Shown piece after piece: positions 5,993 through 13,753 of a stretch of 18,112 nt of DNA (position 1 is its first letter; each line of letters begins with the position of its first letter). The stretch comes from a candidate division TA06 bacterium DG_78 (GTDB lineage: Bacteria; Hydrothermota; Tepidihabitantia; SM23-42), in assembly GCA_001303225.1 (NCBI GenBank), contig LJNI01000028.1, forward strand, positions 1 to 18,112, read 5' to 3'. The notes below the pieces were generated by a model. The model was given only the letters and a program-made list of their open reading frames with translations. It did not search any database and was not told the DNA's origin. A program made the position numbers and the translations under genes.

Positions 5993-8097
5993 GAGTATTA
6001 CTATGTACCTGTGACCGTGCAATAAAATTGCCAGACCTTGATGTGGGTCCTGACAATACCATTGAACAGTACGACAACATGTGTAAAAAGAAACCAGACA
6101 TTACTCATGATGAAAAAGTGGTCATTGCTGGGTGTAGTCCAAACCTGATGGAAACGCTCTTCCCGAATGTGAATGCAGAATTTGTAAACCTGTATGAACA
6201 TATAATCCTTGTGGGGCATCCTGTGTATAAAGCAAAGGATTTAATTCTCGCCGCCATTGAAAAGATGAAAGTGATTACTCCTGTTAAACCAAAGGTCTTC
6301 ACAATAGACAATAAGAGCGCACTCGTCATCGGTGGTGGTGTTGCAGGCATTGAAGTCGCTTCTCAACTAGCCCAAAATAGCATCAATGTCCATCTGATTG
6401 AGAAAACCCCATTCCTTGGTGGTATGGTAGCTAAATTGGATAGACTTTACCCTGAAGGGACTCCGTACAGCCATACACTCATGCCACATATCGGCACAAT
6501 GCTTAAAAATAAAAATATTGAATATTCTTTCAACACCGAGATCAAGGATATCAAAGGTAAAGTGGGTAACTATAAAATTATGCTCCAAACAAGGTCACGT
6601 GGCGTTATCGATTGTAGTCATTGTGGGAAATGTATTGATGTTTGTCCGGTAAATGTAGATGATGAAGGTAAAAAACGGAAGGCAATTTTTTACGTACCAA
6701 CCTACCCAGAAACATATGCAATCGATTTCAAAACTTGCACAAAATGTGGTGAATGTATAAAGGTTTGTTTAGGCAAGATTGAACTCGAGGAAAAAATTAC
6801 CGAGAAAGAGATCAGGGCTGGTGCCGTGGTCGTTGCCACAGGACTAAACTGGTATGATGTGTCAAAGGTTGAAGAATACGGATATCATCGCCTACCCGGT
6901 GTCATGGGCACCCTTGAATTTGAACGGGCGATTGCTTCTGGAACATTGAAACCGAAAAAAGTTGTAATCATTTATTGCGTTGGCTCGCGCGACTCCAAGC
7001 ATCTCCCCTATTGTTCTAAGATATGTTGTTTCTTAGGCCTCAAAGAGGCAAAGCTCGTCTTAGACCGCTATCCTAATACGCAGGTCTATATTGCGGCAAT
7101 GGACATGCGGAGTTTTGGAACATTTGAATACTTTTATAATACAGTACGAGAAAAAGGCGTCACGTTCATAAAGGGCAAACCATCCGAGGTGATTAAACGT
7201 GACGGCAAATTTGTAGTAAGGACCGAAGACTTATACACAAATGAATTACTTGAAATTGAAGCTGACACTGTTGTCTTATCTGCAGGATTTGTAGCTGATA
7301 ATGCTACATTTGACAAACTCGGTATCAAATTAAATGGTGACTTTCCAGTAATCTATGGCAATGCAAGTTTAGGTAATATTGAATTGCCCCGTGGTATATT
7401 TACTGCAGGCTCTGCGACATTTCCTGCTGGCGTTGCAGACACCCTAGTCGATGCACGTAAGGCAGCATTTTCTGTACTGAGCCTTTTCAAACAGGATAAG
7501 ATCGAGGCAATTCTTGCCAATGCATTGGTTAATGAAGACCTGTGTAGTGTTTGCAGAATGTGTATTGGAACCTGTCCATACAATGCAATTTCAATTGTTG
7601 ATGATAAGATTAAAGTTAACGAAGAATTGTGTATGGGGTGTGGTATCTGTTCTATTACCTGCCCGTCATATGCGAGCCAATTAGAATTGTTTAATCCTCA
7701 AGGGTTATCTAATCAGATCAAGGCATTGGTGAGGAAAGGAGACATACTTGCACTGTTGTGTCGATGGTCTGCATATAATGCTACGGATAGGGCAGCATAT
7801 GATAAATATATGTATCCTGAAAATGTTAAAATAATACGTATTCCATGCAGTGGTGCGGTTGACCCAACTCATATAATGCTTGCATTGATCAGTGGCGCAA
7901 AAGGCATCCTCATTGGCGGATGTTATCCTGACGCCTGTCACTATGTTCGTGGTAACTTTCTTGCCAAGGCACGTGAACAGGTTTTAAAAATGAATTTACA
8001 GCATTTAGGATTTAAAAAAGATATTGTAAGGTTAGAATGGATTGGTAAAGACGAAGCAAATAAATTTGTAGAAATAGTTAAGGAAATGAATAAATAA
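5989..8097 (+). CDS. hdrA: HdrA-MvhD fusion, FAD-containing bifurcating subunit
   Basis: This 702-residue fusion starts with an HdrA N-terminal domain (1-95) and continues with an intact FAD motif, IGGGVAGIE (114-122), and IEKTPFLGGMVAKLD. A ferredoxin insert follows (C209/C212/C215/C219 and C250/C253/C256/C260; the second lacks the usual Pro after the last Cys). The HdrA cluster motif is C330, C342, C346, C347, and two C-terminal 4Fe-4S sites follow (C519/522/525/529 and C548/551/554/558). Residues from about 575 to 702 form an MvhD domain (GCYPDACHY at 644-652, PCSG at 619-622). Its first motif is CRWSAY, where stand-alone MvhD has CKWCSY, leaving four cysteines (C591, C620, C645, C650). 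The order HdrA then MvhD in one chain also occurs in QmoB. In bifurcating Hdr complexes the HdrA FAD splits electron pairs, and this copy keeps everything needed. Confidence 0.93.
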   Translation: MRVLLCTCDRAIKLPDLDVGPDNTIEQYDNMCKKKPDITHDEKVVIAGCSPNLMETLFPNVNAEFVNLYEHIILVGHPVYKAKDLILAAIEKMKVITPVKPKVFTIDNKSALVIGGGVAGIEVASQLAQNSINVHLIEKTPFLGGMVAKLDRLYPEGTPYSHTLMPHIGTMLKNKNIEYSFNTEIKDIKGKVGNYKIMLQTRSRGVIDCSHCGKCIDVCPVNVDDEGKKRKAIFYVPTYPETYAIDFKTCTKCGECIKVCLGKIELEEKITEKEIRAGAVVVATGLNWYDVSKVEEYGYHRLPGVMGTLEFERAIASGTLKPKKVVIIYCVGSRDSKHLPYCSKICCFLGLKEAKLVLDRYPNTQVYIAAMDMRSFGTFEYFYNTVREKGVTFIKGKPSEVIKRDGKFVVRTEDLYTNELLEIEADTVVLSAGFVADNATFDKLGIKLNGDFPVIYGNASLGNIELPRGIFTAGSATFPAGVADTLVDARKAAFSVLSLFKQDKIEAILANALVNEDLCSVCRMCIGTCPYNAISIVDDKIKVNEELCMGCGICSITCPSYASQLELFNPQGLSNQIKALVRKGDILALLCRWSAYNATDRAAYDKYMYPENVKIIRIPCSGAVDPTHIMLALISGAKGILIGGCYPDACHYVRGNFLAKAREQVLKMNLQHLGFKKDIVRLEWIGKDEANKFVEIVKEMNK

Positions 8098-8148
8098 TAG
8101 GTAAAGGTTGTGGTATGGATGCTGGAAATATTCGTAAATTTTATAATT

Positions 8149-8190
8149 ATCTGCGTAATCTGCGTTGCGTAGCAATCTGCGCAATCTGCG
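8149..8190 (+). repeat. Four copies of ATCTGCG in the hdrA-mvhG gap
   Basis: ATCTGCG starts at 8149, 8158, 8175 and 8184, so the spacings are 9, 17 and 9 bp; the middle interval holds a diverged copy (TTGCGTAGC). The array fills the gap up to 6 bp before the mvhG Shine-Dalgarno. It looks like slipped or amplified short-repeat filler rather than a protein site, although spacings near 9 bp could also place repeats along one helix face for binding. No consensus promoter was recognised in this gap. Confidence 0.55.
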
Positions 8191-8196
8191 TTGTTG

Positions 8197-8204
8197 AAAG
8201 GAGG
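8197..8204 (+). promoter_or_regulatory. Full-length ribosome binding site for mvhG
   Basis: AAAGGAGG lies 7 nt before the ATG at 8212. It decides the start in favour of this ATG over the in-frame TTG at 8191, which overlaps the upstream repeats. It is the strongest ribosome site in the window, consistent with high expression of the hydrogenase subunits. Confidence 0.85.
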
Positions 8205-8211
8205 AAATAAA

Positions 8212-9180
8212 ATGGCTAAGCCATTAGTTGCATTTTACTGGTGTGCCTCTTGTGGTGGTTGCGAAGAAGCTGTTGTTGATCTGGCTGAAGACATATTAAA
8301 AGTAGTTGACGCAGTTGATATCAGACTATGGCCTGTGGCGATGGATTTTAAGTATAAGGATATCGAGGCAATGCCCGATAACGCACTCGCAGTCAGTTTT
8401 ATTAATGGCGCAATTCGTACTGAAGAGCAAGAACATATTGCAAAGCTCCTGCGCCAAAAATCACAGCTCGTTGTCGCATTTGGTGCTTGTGCTCATCTTG
8501 GCGGTATTCCTGGACTTGCAAATGTCGCTAATAAGAAGGAGATATTTGAAACTGCATACAAATTAACTCACACAACGGCAAATCCCAAAGGTGTATATCC
8601 AAAGACAGTCACTGAAATTCCCCAGGGTAAACTGACTCTACCAGATTTTTATGATACAGTAAAGTCATTAGATCAAACTATCGATGTTGACTACTATCTA
8701 CCTGGTTGCGCGCCACCACCCGATTTGATCATGAAGGCATTTACTGCAATCTTAGAGGGTAAATTACCTGAAAAAGGTGCAGTGCTAACAGTAGACAAGG
8801 CATTGTGCGAAACATGCGAGCGGAATAAAAGCAAGCCTGATAAACTAGTTATTAAAGAAGTGAAGAGGATATCCGAAGTGATCGCGGATCCAGAAAAATG
8901 TTTTCTTGCTGAAGGCATTATCTGTTTGGGCCCAGCAACACGCGGTGGTTGTGGTGAACGGTGTATCAATGCTAATATGCCGTGCCGTGGCTGTTTTGGA
9001 CCAACCAAAGAGGTTAAGGACATGGGTGCAAAGTTCTTATCGAGTCTTGCATCAATCATTGATATCGATGATGAAAAAGAGATTGAAAAGGTTGCTAAAT
9101 CTGTGATAGATCCAATCGGTCTGTTTTATATGTACTCATTACCAAGCTCAATTTTAAGAAGGAAACAAGGAGTGGTATAA
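8212..9180 (+). CDS. mvhG: F420-non-reducing [NiFe]-hydrogenase small subunit (MvhG)
   Basis: This 322-residue small subunit carries electrons from the NiFe site through Fe-S clusters to MvhD and HdrA. The proximal cluster ligands are C11 and C14 (WCASCGGCEE), C93 (GACAHLGG) and C166 (PGCAPPP). Further cysteines supply additional clusters: C199, C202, C230, C238, C247, C251, C258 and C261. PGCAPPP and GPATRGGCGERC are typical of the Mvh/group 3 soluble enzymes. There is no twin-arginine leader or membrane anchor, so the enzyme is cytoplasmic. The large subunit begins 1 bp after its stop. Being next to an HdrA-MvhD fusion matches the Mvh-Hdr supercomplex arrangement. Confidence 0.93.
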   Translation: MAKPLVAFYWCASCGGCEEAVVDLAEDILKVVDAVDIRLWPVAMDFKYKDIEAMPDNALAVSFINGAIRTEEQEHIAKLLRQKSQLVVAFGACAHLGGIPGLANVANKKEIFETAYKLTHTTANPKGVYPKTVTEIPQGKLTLPDFYDTVKSLDQTIDVDYYLPGCAPPPDLIMKAFTAILEGKLPEKGAVLTVDKALCETCERNKSKPDKLVIKEVKRISEVIADPEKCFLAEGIICLGPATRGGCGERCINANMPCRGCFGPTKEVKDMGAKFLSSLASIIDIDDEKEIEKVAKSVIDPIGLFYMYSLPSSILRRKQGVV

Positions 9181-9181
9181 C

Positions 9182-10645
9182 ATGTATAAAGAAATCACTA
9201 TTGACCCAATTACCCGTTTAGAAGGGCATGGTAAAATTGAAATATTTCTCGATGACAAAGGCGATGTAGCTCATGCCTGTCTCCAGATACCCGAATTGCG
9301 CGGTTATGAACGATTTGCGGTTGGCCGTCTTGCCGAAGAGATGCCGCGCATTACTGAAACAATATGCGGTGTCTGTCCAACTGCCCATCATACTTGTTCG
9401 GGAAAGACCCTTGATGATCTCTATGGTGTTGAACCTCCACCAGCAGCACGTAAGATTAGAGAATTTGTATATAACGCATTTATGTTCGAAGACCACAACC
9501 TCCACTTCTATTTCCTCGGTGGTCCTGATTTTATTGTGGGCCCCGATGCTCCAGCAGCGGAACGAAATGTCGTAGGTGTGATCGGAAAGGTGGGTGTAGA
9601 GATTGGTAAAAAAGTCATCGATATAAGAAAACGTACCAGAAATATTATTCAAACTATGGGCGGTAGGGTTGTCCATCCAGTACACTGTTTACCTGGGGGT
9701 GTTTCCAAACCTATTCCCAAAGATAAAGTCGAAGAGTTCAAAAAAACTGCTGCAGATTCAGTAGAATTTGCCAAGTTTAGTCTACAAGCATTTAATGACA
9801 TTGTCCTGAAAAACAAAACCTATGTTGATTTAATTGTTGGTGACATCTACAAACATAATACCTATTATATGGGCTTGGTTGATGACAATAATAAGGTAAA
9901 TTTCTACGATGGTTGGATTCGTGTTGTTGATCCGGTTGGTAAAGAGTTTGCAAAATTTAAGGTGCATGACTATCTCAATCATATTGCCGAAGGTGTTGAA
10001 TCGTGGACCTACATCAAGTTTCCTTACCTGAAAAAAGTCGGGTGGAAAGGTTTTGTGGATGGTAAGGAAAGTGGTGTATATCGTGTAGCTCCGTTAGGTC
10101 GGTTAAATGCATCGGACGGCATGGCAACACCATTAGCCCAGGAATACTATGAGAAATTCTATGAAACATTAGGTGGAAAACCTGCTCACAATACCCTTGC
10201 AACCCATTGGGCACGATTGGTCGAGGCAATGCAAGCTGCAGAGACAATGGTACAATTTATTAATGATCCGGAGATCCTCGATACGAATATCCGGAACATG
10301 GATTTCCAGATTCCGAAACAAGGTATCGGTGTAATCGAAGCTCCGAGAGGAACGTTATTCCATCATTATGAGACTGATGAAAAAGGCAGGCTGACCAAAG
10401 CAAATCTCATCGTCGCAACAGTCAATAATGCAGCGGCAATAAATATGTCAGTGGAAAAGGCAGCCCGCGGACTAATCAAGGGCGGTAAAGTTACCGATGG
10501 TCTTCTCAACATGATAGAAATGGCATTTCGCGCTTATGATCCGTGCTTTGCCTGTGCTACTCATACGATTGATGGCCATGTTCCCCTGCAGATCGATATA
10601 TACGACGTCGACAAAAAGGTTATTAAAACAATAACTAACTGTTAA
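9182..10645 (+). CDS. mvhA: F420-non-reducing [NiFe]-hydrogenase large subunit (MvhA)
   Basis: This 487-residue catalytic subunit performs reversible H2 oxidation. The N-terminal RLEGHG (12-17) and L1 motif ICGVCPTAHH (C62, C65) supply two nickel ligands. The C-terminal DPCFACATH supplies the other two (C455, C458) and ends at H461. A 26-residue tail (TIDGHVPLQ... to TNC) follows that His, so the protein is likely made as a precursor and cleaved after H461 by a maturation protease; a gene for one lies at 10826. AAGGAG at 9167-9172 lies 9 nt before the ATG. All four nickel ligands are intact, so the enzyme should be active. Sequence style and neighbours indicate group 3c; a phylogeny against HydDB groups would confirm this. 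Confidence 0.95.
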   Translation: MYKEITIDPITRLEGHGKIEIFLDDKGDVAHACLQIPELRGYERFAVGRLAEEMPRITETICGVCPTAHHTCSGKTLDDLYGVEPPPAARKIREFVYNAFMFEDHNLHFYFLGGPDFIVGPDAPAAERNVVGVIGKVGVEIGKKVIDIRKRTRNIIQTMGGRVVHPVHCLPGGVSKPIPKDKVEEFKKTAADSVEFAKFSLQAFNDIVLKNKTYVDLIVGDIYKHNTYYMGLVDDNNKVNFYDGWIRVVDPVGKEFAKFKVHDYLNHIAEGVESWTYIKFPYLKKVGWKGFVDGKESGVYRVAPLGRLNASDGMATPLAQEYYEKFYETLGGKPAHNTLATHWARLVEAMQAAETMVQFINDPEILDTNIRNMDFQIPKQGIGVIEAPRGTLFHHYETDEKGRLTKANLIVATVNNAAAINMSVEKAARGLIKGGKVTDGLLNMIEMAFRAYDPCFACATHTIDGHVPLQIDIYDVDKKVIKTITNC

Positions 10646-10693
10646 TGCTATAGTTATCCTGTAGAACGGACGGGGAGTGTATCCATAATAATG

Positions 10694-10721
10694 AACAAGC
10701 TCCGCTTGGTGTTTTTATTTT
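10694..10721 (+). terminator. Weak intrinsic terminator after mvhA
   Basis: CAAGC (10696-10700) pairs with GCTTG (10704-10708) around a 3-nt loop and is followed by a T-rich run, GTTTTTATTTT. The stem is only five pairs plus one outer A-T, so it may be leaky. It sits about 50 bp after the hydrogenase stop and would attenuate transcription into the maturation protease. Confidence 0.45.
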
Positions 10722-10728
10722 GTAGGTT

Positions 10729-10803
10729 AAAATGCACATGGTAATTAAAAACATCCTCAGTATAGTAAAATGCCATTGGTAATTTGAGATGCATCAGTAT
10801 TGT
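10729..10803 (+). repeat. Imperfect 38-bp tandem duplication before the protease gene
   Basis: Unit one starts at 10729 (AAAATGCACATGGTAATT) and unit two at 10767 (AAAATGCCATTGGTAATT). Both end in a CAGTATWGT block that runs into AAAA, and a third partial start appears at 10804. Each unit contains a TATAGT or TATTGT sequence, which might act as duplicated -10 elements, but no matching -35 was found. Confidence 0.5.
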
Positions 10804-10825
10804 AAAAAACGGTAAGTATTTTAAG

Positions 10826-11302
10826 ATGAACAAAATTCTCATCTATGGTATTGGTAATCCTTTCCGCTGTGATGATACAGTCGGGATAAAGGTTGTTGAG
10901 GTGTTAAAAGAAAAAATAAAAAAACCACACATCACTGTCAAATCCGGTAGTATTGATGGACTCGTCATGCTCGACGAGATTATCGACTATGACGAGGTGA
11001 TAGTTGTCGATTCAATAAAAACAAAAGACGGCACGCCTGGAGATATGTATAAAATTAACATTGACCCCTGCAACATACCAACCTCACTCTCAGCCTCACA
11101 TGGTATCGATTTTGTTACCGCACTCAACATGGGTAAAAGAATGGGTTACACCATGCCGAAAAGCATCGCTATTTACGCAATTGAAATACATGACAATACG
11201 TCATTCAGCGAAGAGTGCACTGAAGTAGTTCAAAAGAGTATACCTGAGGTAGTGAAAAAGATAATAGAAGAATTAGAGAAACAAACAATGAATACGAAAT
11301 GA
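10826..11302 (+). CDS. Hydrogenase maturation endopeptidase (HyaD/HycI family)
   Basis: This 158-residue protease removes the C-terminal extension of the [NiFe]-hydrogenase large subunit after nickel insertion. The family N-terminus GIGNPFRCDDTVG is present. The expected nickel-sensing residues are D16, D62 (in VVDS) and H92 (in SASHG), at the spacing known for HybD/HycI. I chose the ATG at 10826 because it puts ILIYGIGNP at the usual distance from the start; an in-frame TTG at 10784 would add 14 unrelated residues from inside the upstream tandem repeat. The ribosome site is weak (GGTAAG at 10811-10816). Its substrate is almost certainly MvhA, whose uncleaved 26-residue tail is visible. No hypA-F genes are in the window. 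Confidence 0.92.
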   Translation: MNKILIYGIGNPFRCDDTVGIKVVEVLKEKIKKPHITVKSGSIDGLVMLDEIIDYDEVIVVDSIKTKDGTPGDMYKINIDPCNIPTSLSASHGIDFVTALNMGKRMGYTMPKSIAIYAIEIHDNTSFSEECTEVVQKSIPEVVKKIIEELEKQTMNTK

Positions 11303-11320
11303 CAAATATCGAATTATCCC

Positions 11321-11410
11321 GAAAATCTGCGGCATGAAATGAAACAAGATTTTCACCAAGGGTACCGTAAGCGAGGATGCTCGCTTCGCGCACAAATGAA
11401 TCCCGTTCAT
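11321..11410. other. Three consecutive hairpins in the protease-radical SAM gap
   Basis: GAAAATCT (11321-11328) pairs perfectly with AGATTTTC (11347-11354). AAGCGAG (11369-11375) pairs with CTCGCTT (11380-11386) around GATG. ATGAA (11396-11400) pairs with TTCAT (11406-11410). None is followed by a T-run, so these are not classical terminators. The stretch is more GC-rich than the flanking genes. It may be a structured leader or spacer RNA, or a decayed palindromic repeat. The opposite strand is open here and across both flanking genes, but it shows no recognisable protein. Confidence 0.35.
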
Positions 11411-11460
11411 CTGCGATGGGCGTGGATGAATGCCAAAATCTAAATGCAAAATAAGAAAAT

Positions 11461-12165
11461 ATGATTAGGGCACTGATTGAAACATCATTAGTCGATTGGG
11501 ACGGGAAAATCACGACTGTACTATTCTTTGATAAATGTAACTTCATGTGCCCATTCTGCCAGAACTGGGAACTCATAGTCCATCCTGAAAAATTTCCTGT
11601 TATTACCTGGGAAGATATTGAGAAAAAATTAGAAAAGAAGAAAAAGTGGGTTGATGGTGTAGTATTGACCGGTGGTGAACCACTCATGTTCAAGAAAGAA
11701 GTTTTCGACATCGCGAGGAAAATAAAGCAACGAAATTTCAGTGTAAAAATCGATACCAATGGTGCATATCCAGACGTGATCAGAGAGTTACTTGATGCGC
11801 ACCTCGTTGACTATGTAGCATTGGATATCAAAGCATCAATTGATGAACGTTATTACAAAGCAGCTGGCAAACAGATCGATTTGGAAAACATAAAAGAATC
11901 AATTCATATTCTCATGAAAGGACGTGTCGAGTATGAATTTCGTACTACTGTTGTTCCTGGTATTATTGATGAAGATGCAATAAAAAAAATTGGAGAATCG
12001 ATACAAGGTGCATCCCTTTGGGTTCTTCAAACATATGTTCCGAAAAATGCTTACAGGAAACACTATCGGGGAAAATTGGATAAGAATTACAGTGAGCAAC
12101 TACACCAATTCAGCAGTATTGCCAAACACTACGCAGCTAAGGTCAAAGTTCGTGGAAAAGTTTAG
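11461..12165 (+). CDS. Radical SAM protein, NrdG-type activating enzyme (anaerobic RNR activator-like)
   Basis: This 234-residue radical SAM enzyme binds a 4Fe-4S cluster through C26, C30 and C33 (CNFMCPFC) and has the SAM motif GGEP (71-74). The N-terminus, with TSLVDWDGKITTVLFF before the cluster, is the layout of the NrdG type 2 family that makes the glycyl radical of anaerobic ribonucleotide reductase. Related proteins activate other glycyl radical enzymes. No NrdD or other glycyl radical enzyme is in the window, so the partner is unknown. The ATG at 11461 lacks a clear Shine-Dalgarno (AT-rich upstream, AAAATAAGAAAAT). The next gene starts 148 bp later with its own promoter, so this is probably a separate transcript or the end of the protease one. 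Confidence 0.8.
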   Translation: MIRALIETSLVDWDGKITTVLFFDKCNFMCPFCQNWELIVHPEKFPVITWEDIEKKLEKKKKWVDGVVLTGGEPLMFKKEVFDIARKIKQRNFSVKIDTNGAYPDVIRELLDAHLVDYVALDIKASIDERYYKAAGKQIDLENIKESIHILMKGRVEYEFRTTVVPGIIDEDAIKKIGESIQGASLWVLQTYVPKNAYRKHYRGKLDKNYSEQLHQFSSIAKHYAAKVKVRGKV

Positions 12166-12250
12166 ACTTTCTTCAATCTCTGTAATCTACAGTCCATCAC
12201 CGTAATCGTATTAGTAGACTTAAGTGCTTCTACTGAACACAATTTTACCA

Positions 12251-12278
12251 TTGACTTTCCCTGGCTCACTAGTATAAT
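12251..12278 (+). promoter_or_regulatory. Sigma70-type promoter for the radical SAM-tyrS pair
   Basis: TTGACT (12251-12256) and TATAAT (12273-12278) are separated by 16 nt, giving a start near 12285 and a leader of about 30 nt before the ATG at 12314. A second TATAAT at 12293-12298 has no matching -35. A small hairpin lies just upstream (AGTAGA at 12213-12218 with TCTACT at 12229-12234). Confidence 0.75.
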
Positions 12279-12313
12279 AATGTGATCCAAACTATAATAT
12301 CATAGAGGATGAG

Positions 12314-13753
12314 ATGAAACTCGAGGAAAAAGTCAAAATAAATAACTTTATTATCAGTAATCTCTTGAAAATTGCTTTCTCGGTCTCACATACACCTCTC
12401 TTTAAAAATTTATTATTCCCAATTGTCGAAAAAGGTATCAGAAATTCAATTGATCGATTACCAGGTCCAGTAGCACTCCCTGGTGTTAAAGACGATAAAT
12501 TCTACATGGCGAGGGCAATGATCTATTCAGGACTTCGGGTCGGTTCATCGTCCAAATTTGCTAATACTATTGTCAATAAGGCAATCTTGAGTGACCTGCG
12601 TGCAAAAAAAGAAACAGAGTTTCGGGCTGAATTTGGTTTTGACCCTCCTGGTTTTATGACCATTTCTCCTGCCAAACGTTGCAATTTGAGGTGCCGTGGT
12701 TGCTACGCAAATTCAGCCTCAGAAAAGGATCAACTCGATTACACTATACTGAGCCGAGTCATTAAAGAGATGCGTGATTTCTGGGGAGCACGTTTTGTTG
12801 TCGTATCAGGTGGTGAACCGATGATGTACAGATGGAATGGCAAGGGGATCATGGATATTTATCGTGAACACCCTGATTCACTGTTCCTCATGTATACCAA
12901 TGGAACACTCATCAATGACAAGATTGCACGCGAGATGTATGAACTCGGGAATATCACACCGGCAATATCTGTCGAGGGTATGCAGAAATTGACTGAGCAG
13001 AGGCGCGGTAAAGGCGTCTTCGAGAAAATTACACAGGCAATGAAAATATTGAGGAAGCATCGTGTTACGTACGGTATATCAATCACCGCAACACGATATA
13101 ACGTCGAAGAAATCATGTCTGAAAGATTTATCGACTACTACTTCAATGAACTCGGTGCAGCGTACGGTTGGATCTTCCATTACATGCCAATTGGTAGAGA
13201 TGTTGACCCTGATTTGATACCCACACCAGAACAACGAGTGTGGCTCTGGAAGAAATCATGGGACATTGTTGTGGACCAAAAAATCATGCTCGTCGATTTT
13301 TGGAATCATGGACCGGTTTCAGATGGCTGTATTTCTGCAGGACGGCCTGGTGGATATTTCTATCTTGACTGGCAAGGTAATGTGTATCCCTGTGTTTTCT
13401 TCCCGTACGCAAATGCTAATATCGGTGACCTCTATAAACAAGGCAGACATCTCAATGATATCATCAATTTACCTCTTCACTGTCAGATACGAAATTGGCA
13501 ATTCAAATATTGGAAAGAAGGAGACCTTTTGCGTCCCTGTCCAATTCGAGATCACTACAAAATGGCAAAGAAATTTGTGATCGAGTCCAATGCACAACCT
13601 GGTGATGAAGGAGCAGAAAAAATTATCTCCGACCCTGAATATGAGAAGAAAATGGATGAGTATGATGAATTACTGAGGAAAAAAACAAGCAGGATATGGG
13701 AAGAGGTGTATATACAAGGAAATGGAAGCCGAAAACACCTTAAAGTTACTTAA
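12314..13753 (+). CDS. Radical SAM protein with SPASM-like C-terminal cysteines
   Basis: This 479-residue protein has the radical SAM cluster CNLRCRGC (C123, C127, C130) and GGEP at 166-169. A C-terminal region resembles a SPASM/auxiliary-cluster domain: C339 (DGCISAGRPGG), then YLDWQGNVYPC (C360), then C390 and C409 (LRPCP). The first 110 residues, before the radical SAM core, are a helical extension of unknown role. SPASM proteins often modify peptides, but no short precursor ORF is evident beside it, so substrate and reaction are unknown. AGAGGA lies a few bases before the ATG, downstream of a good promoter. Its 3' end overlaps tyrS by 32 bp in another frame, so the two are probably cotranscribed and coupled. 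Confidence 0.85.
   Translation: MKLEEKVKINNFIISNLLKIAFSVSHTPLFKNLLFPIVEKGIRNSIDRLPGPVALPGVKDDKFYMARAMIYSGLRVGSSSKFANTIVNKAILSDLRAKKETEFRAEFGFDPPGFMTISPAKRCNLRCRGCYANSASEKDQLDYTILSRVIKEMRDFWGARFVVVSGGEPMMYRWNGKGIMDIYREHPDSLFLMYTNGTLINDKIAREMYELGNITPAISVEGMQKLTEQRRGKGVFEKITQAMKILRKHRVTYGISITATRYNVEEIMSERFIDYYFNELGAAYGWIFHYMPIGRDVDPDLIPTPEQRVWLWKKSWDIVVDQKIMLVDFWNHGPVSDGCISAGRPGGYFYLDWQGNVYPCVFFPYANANIGDLYKQGRHLNDIINLPLHCQIRNWQFKYWKEGDLLRPCPIRDHYKMAKKFVIESNAQPGDEGAEKIISDPEYEKKMDEYDELLRKKTSRIWEEVYIQGNGSRKHLKVT

Noticed and set aside
8142..8147. TATAAT upstream of mvhG as a promoter
   Set aside because: No acceptable -35 hexamer lies 16-18 nt upstream, so the hydrogenase genes more likely read through from hdrCBA.
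8149..8190. ATCTGCG array as a CRISPR
   Set aside because: Repeats are 7-9 bp with almost no spacers, far too short, and no cas gene is present.
8694..9059. A 121-codon minus-strand frame inside mvhG
   Set aside because: It is antisense to conserved hydrogenase motifs and has no independent support.
11205..11759. A 184-codon minus-strand frame covering the protease-radical SAM gap
   Set aside because: It overlaps the ends of two well-supported plus-strand genes, and its residues show no family signature. The central part was kept only as a curiosity in the structured-gap finding.
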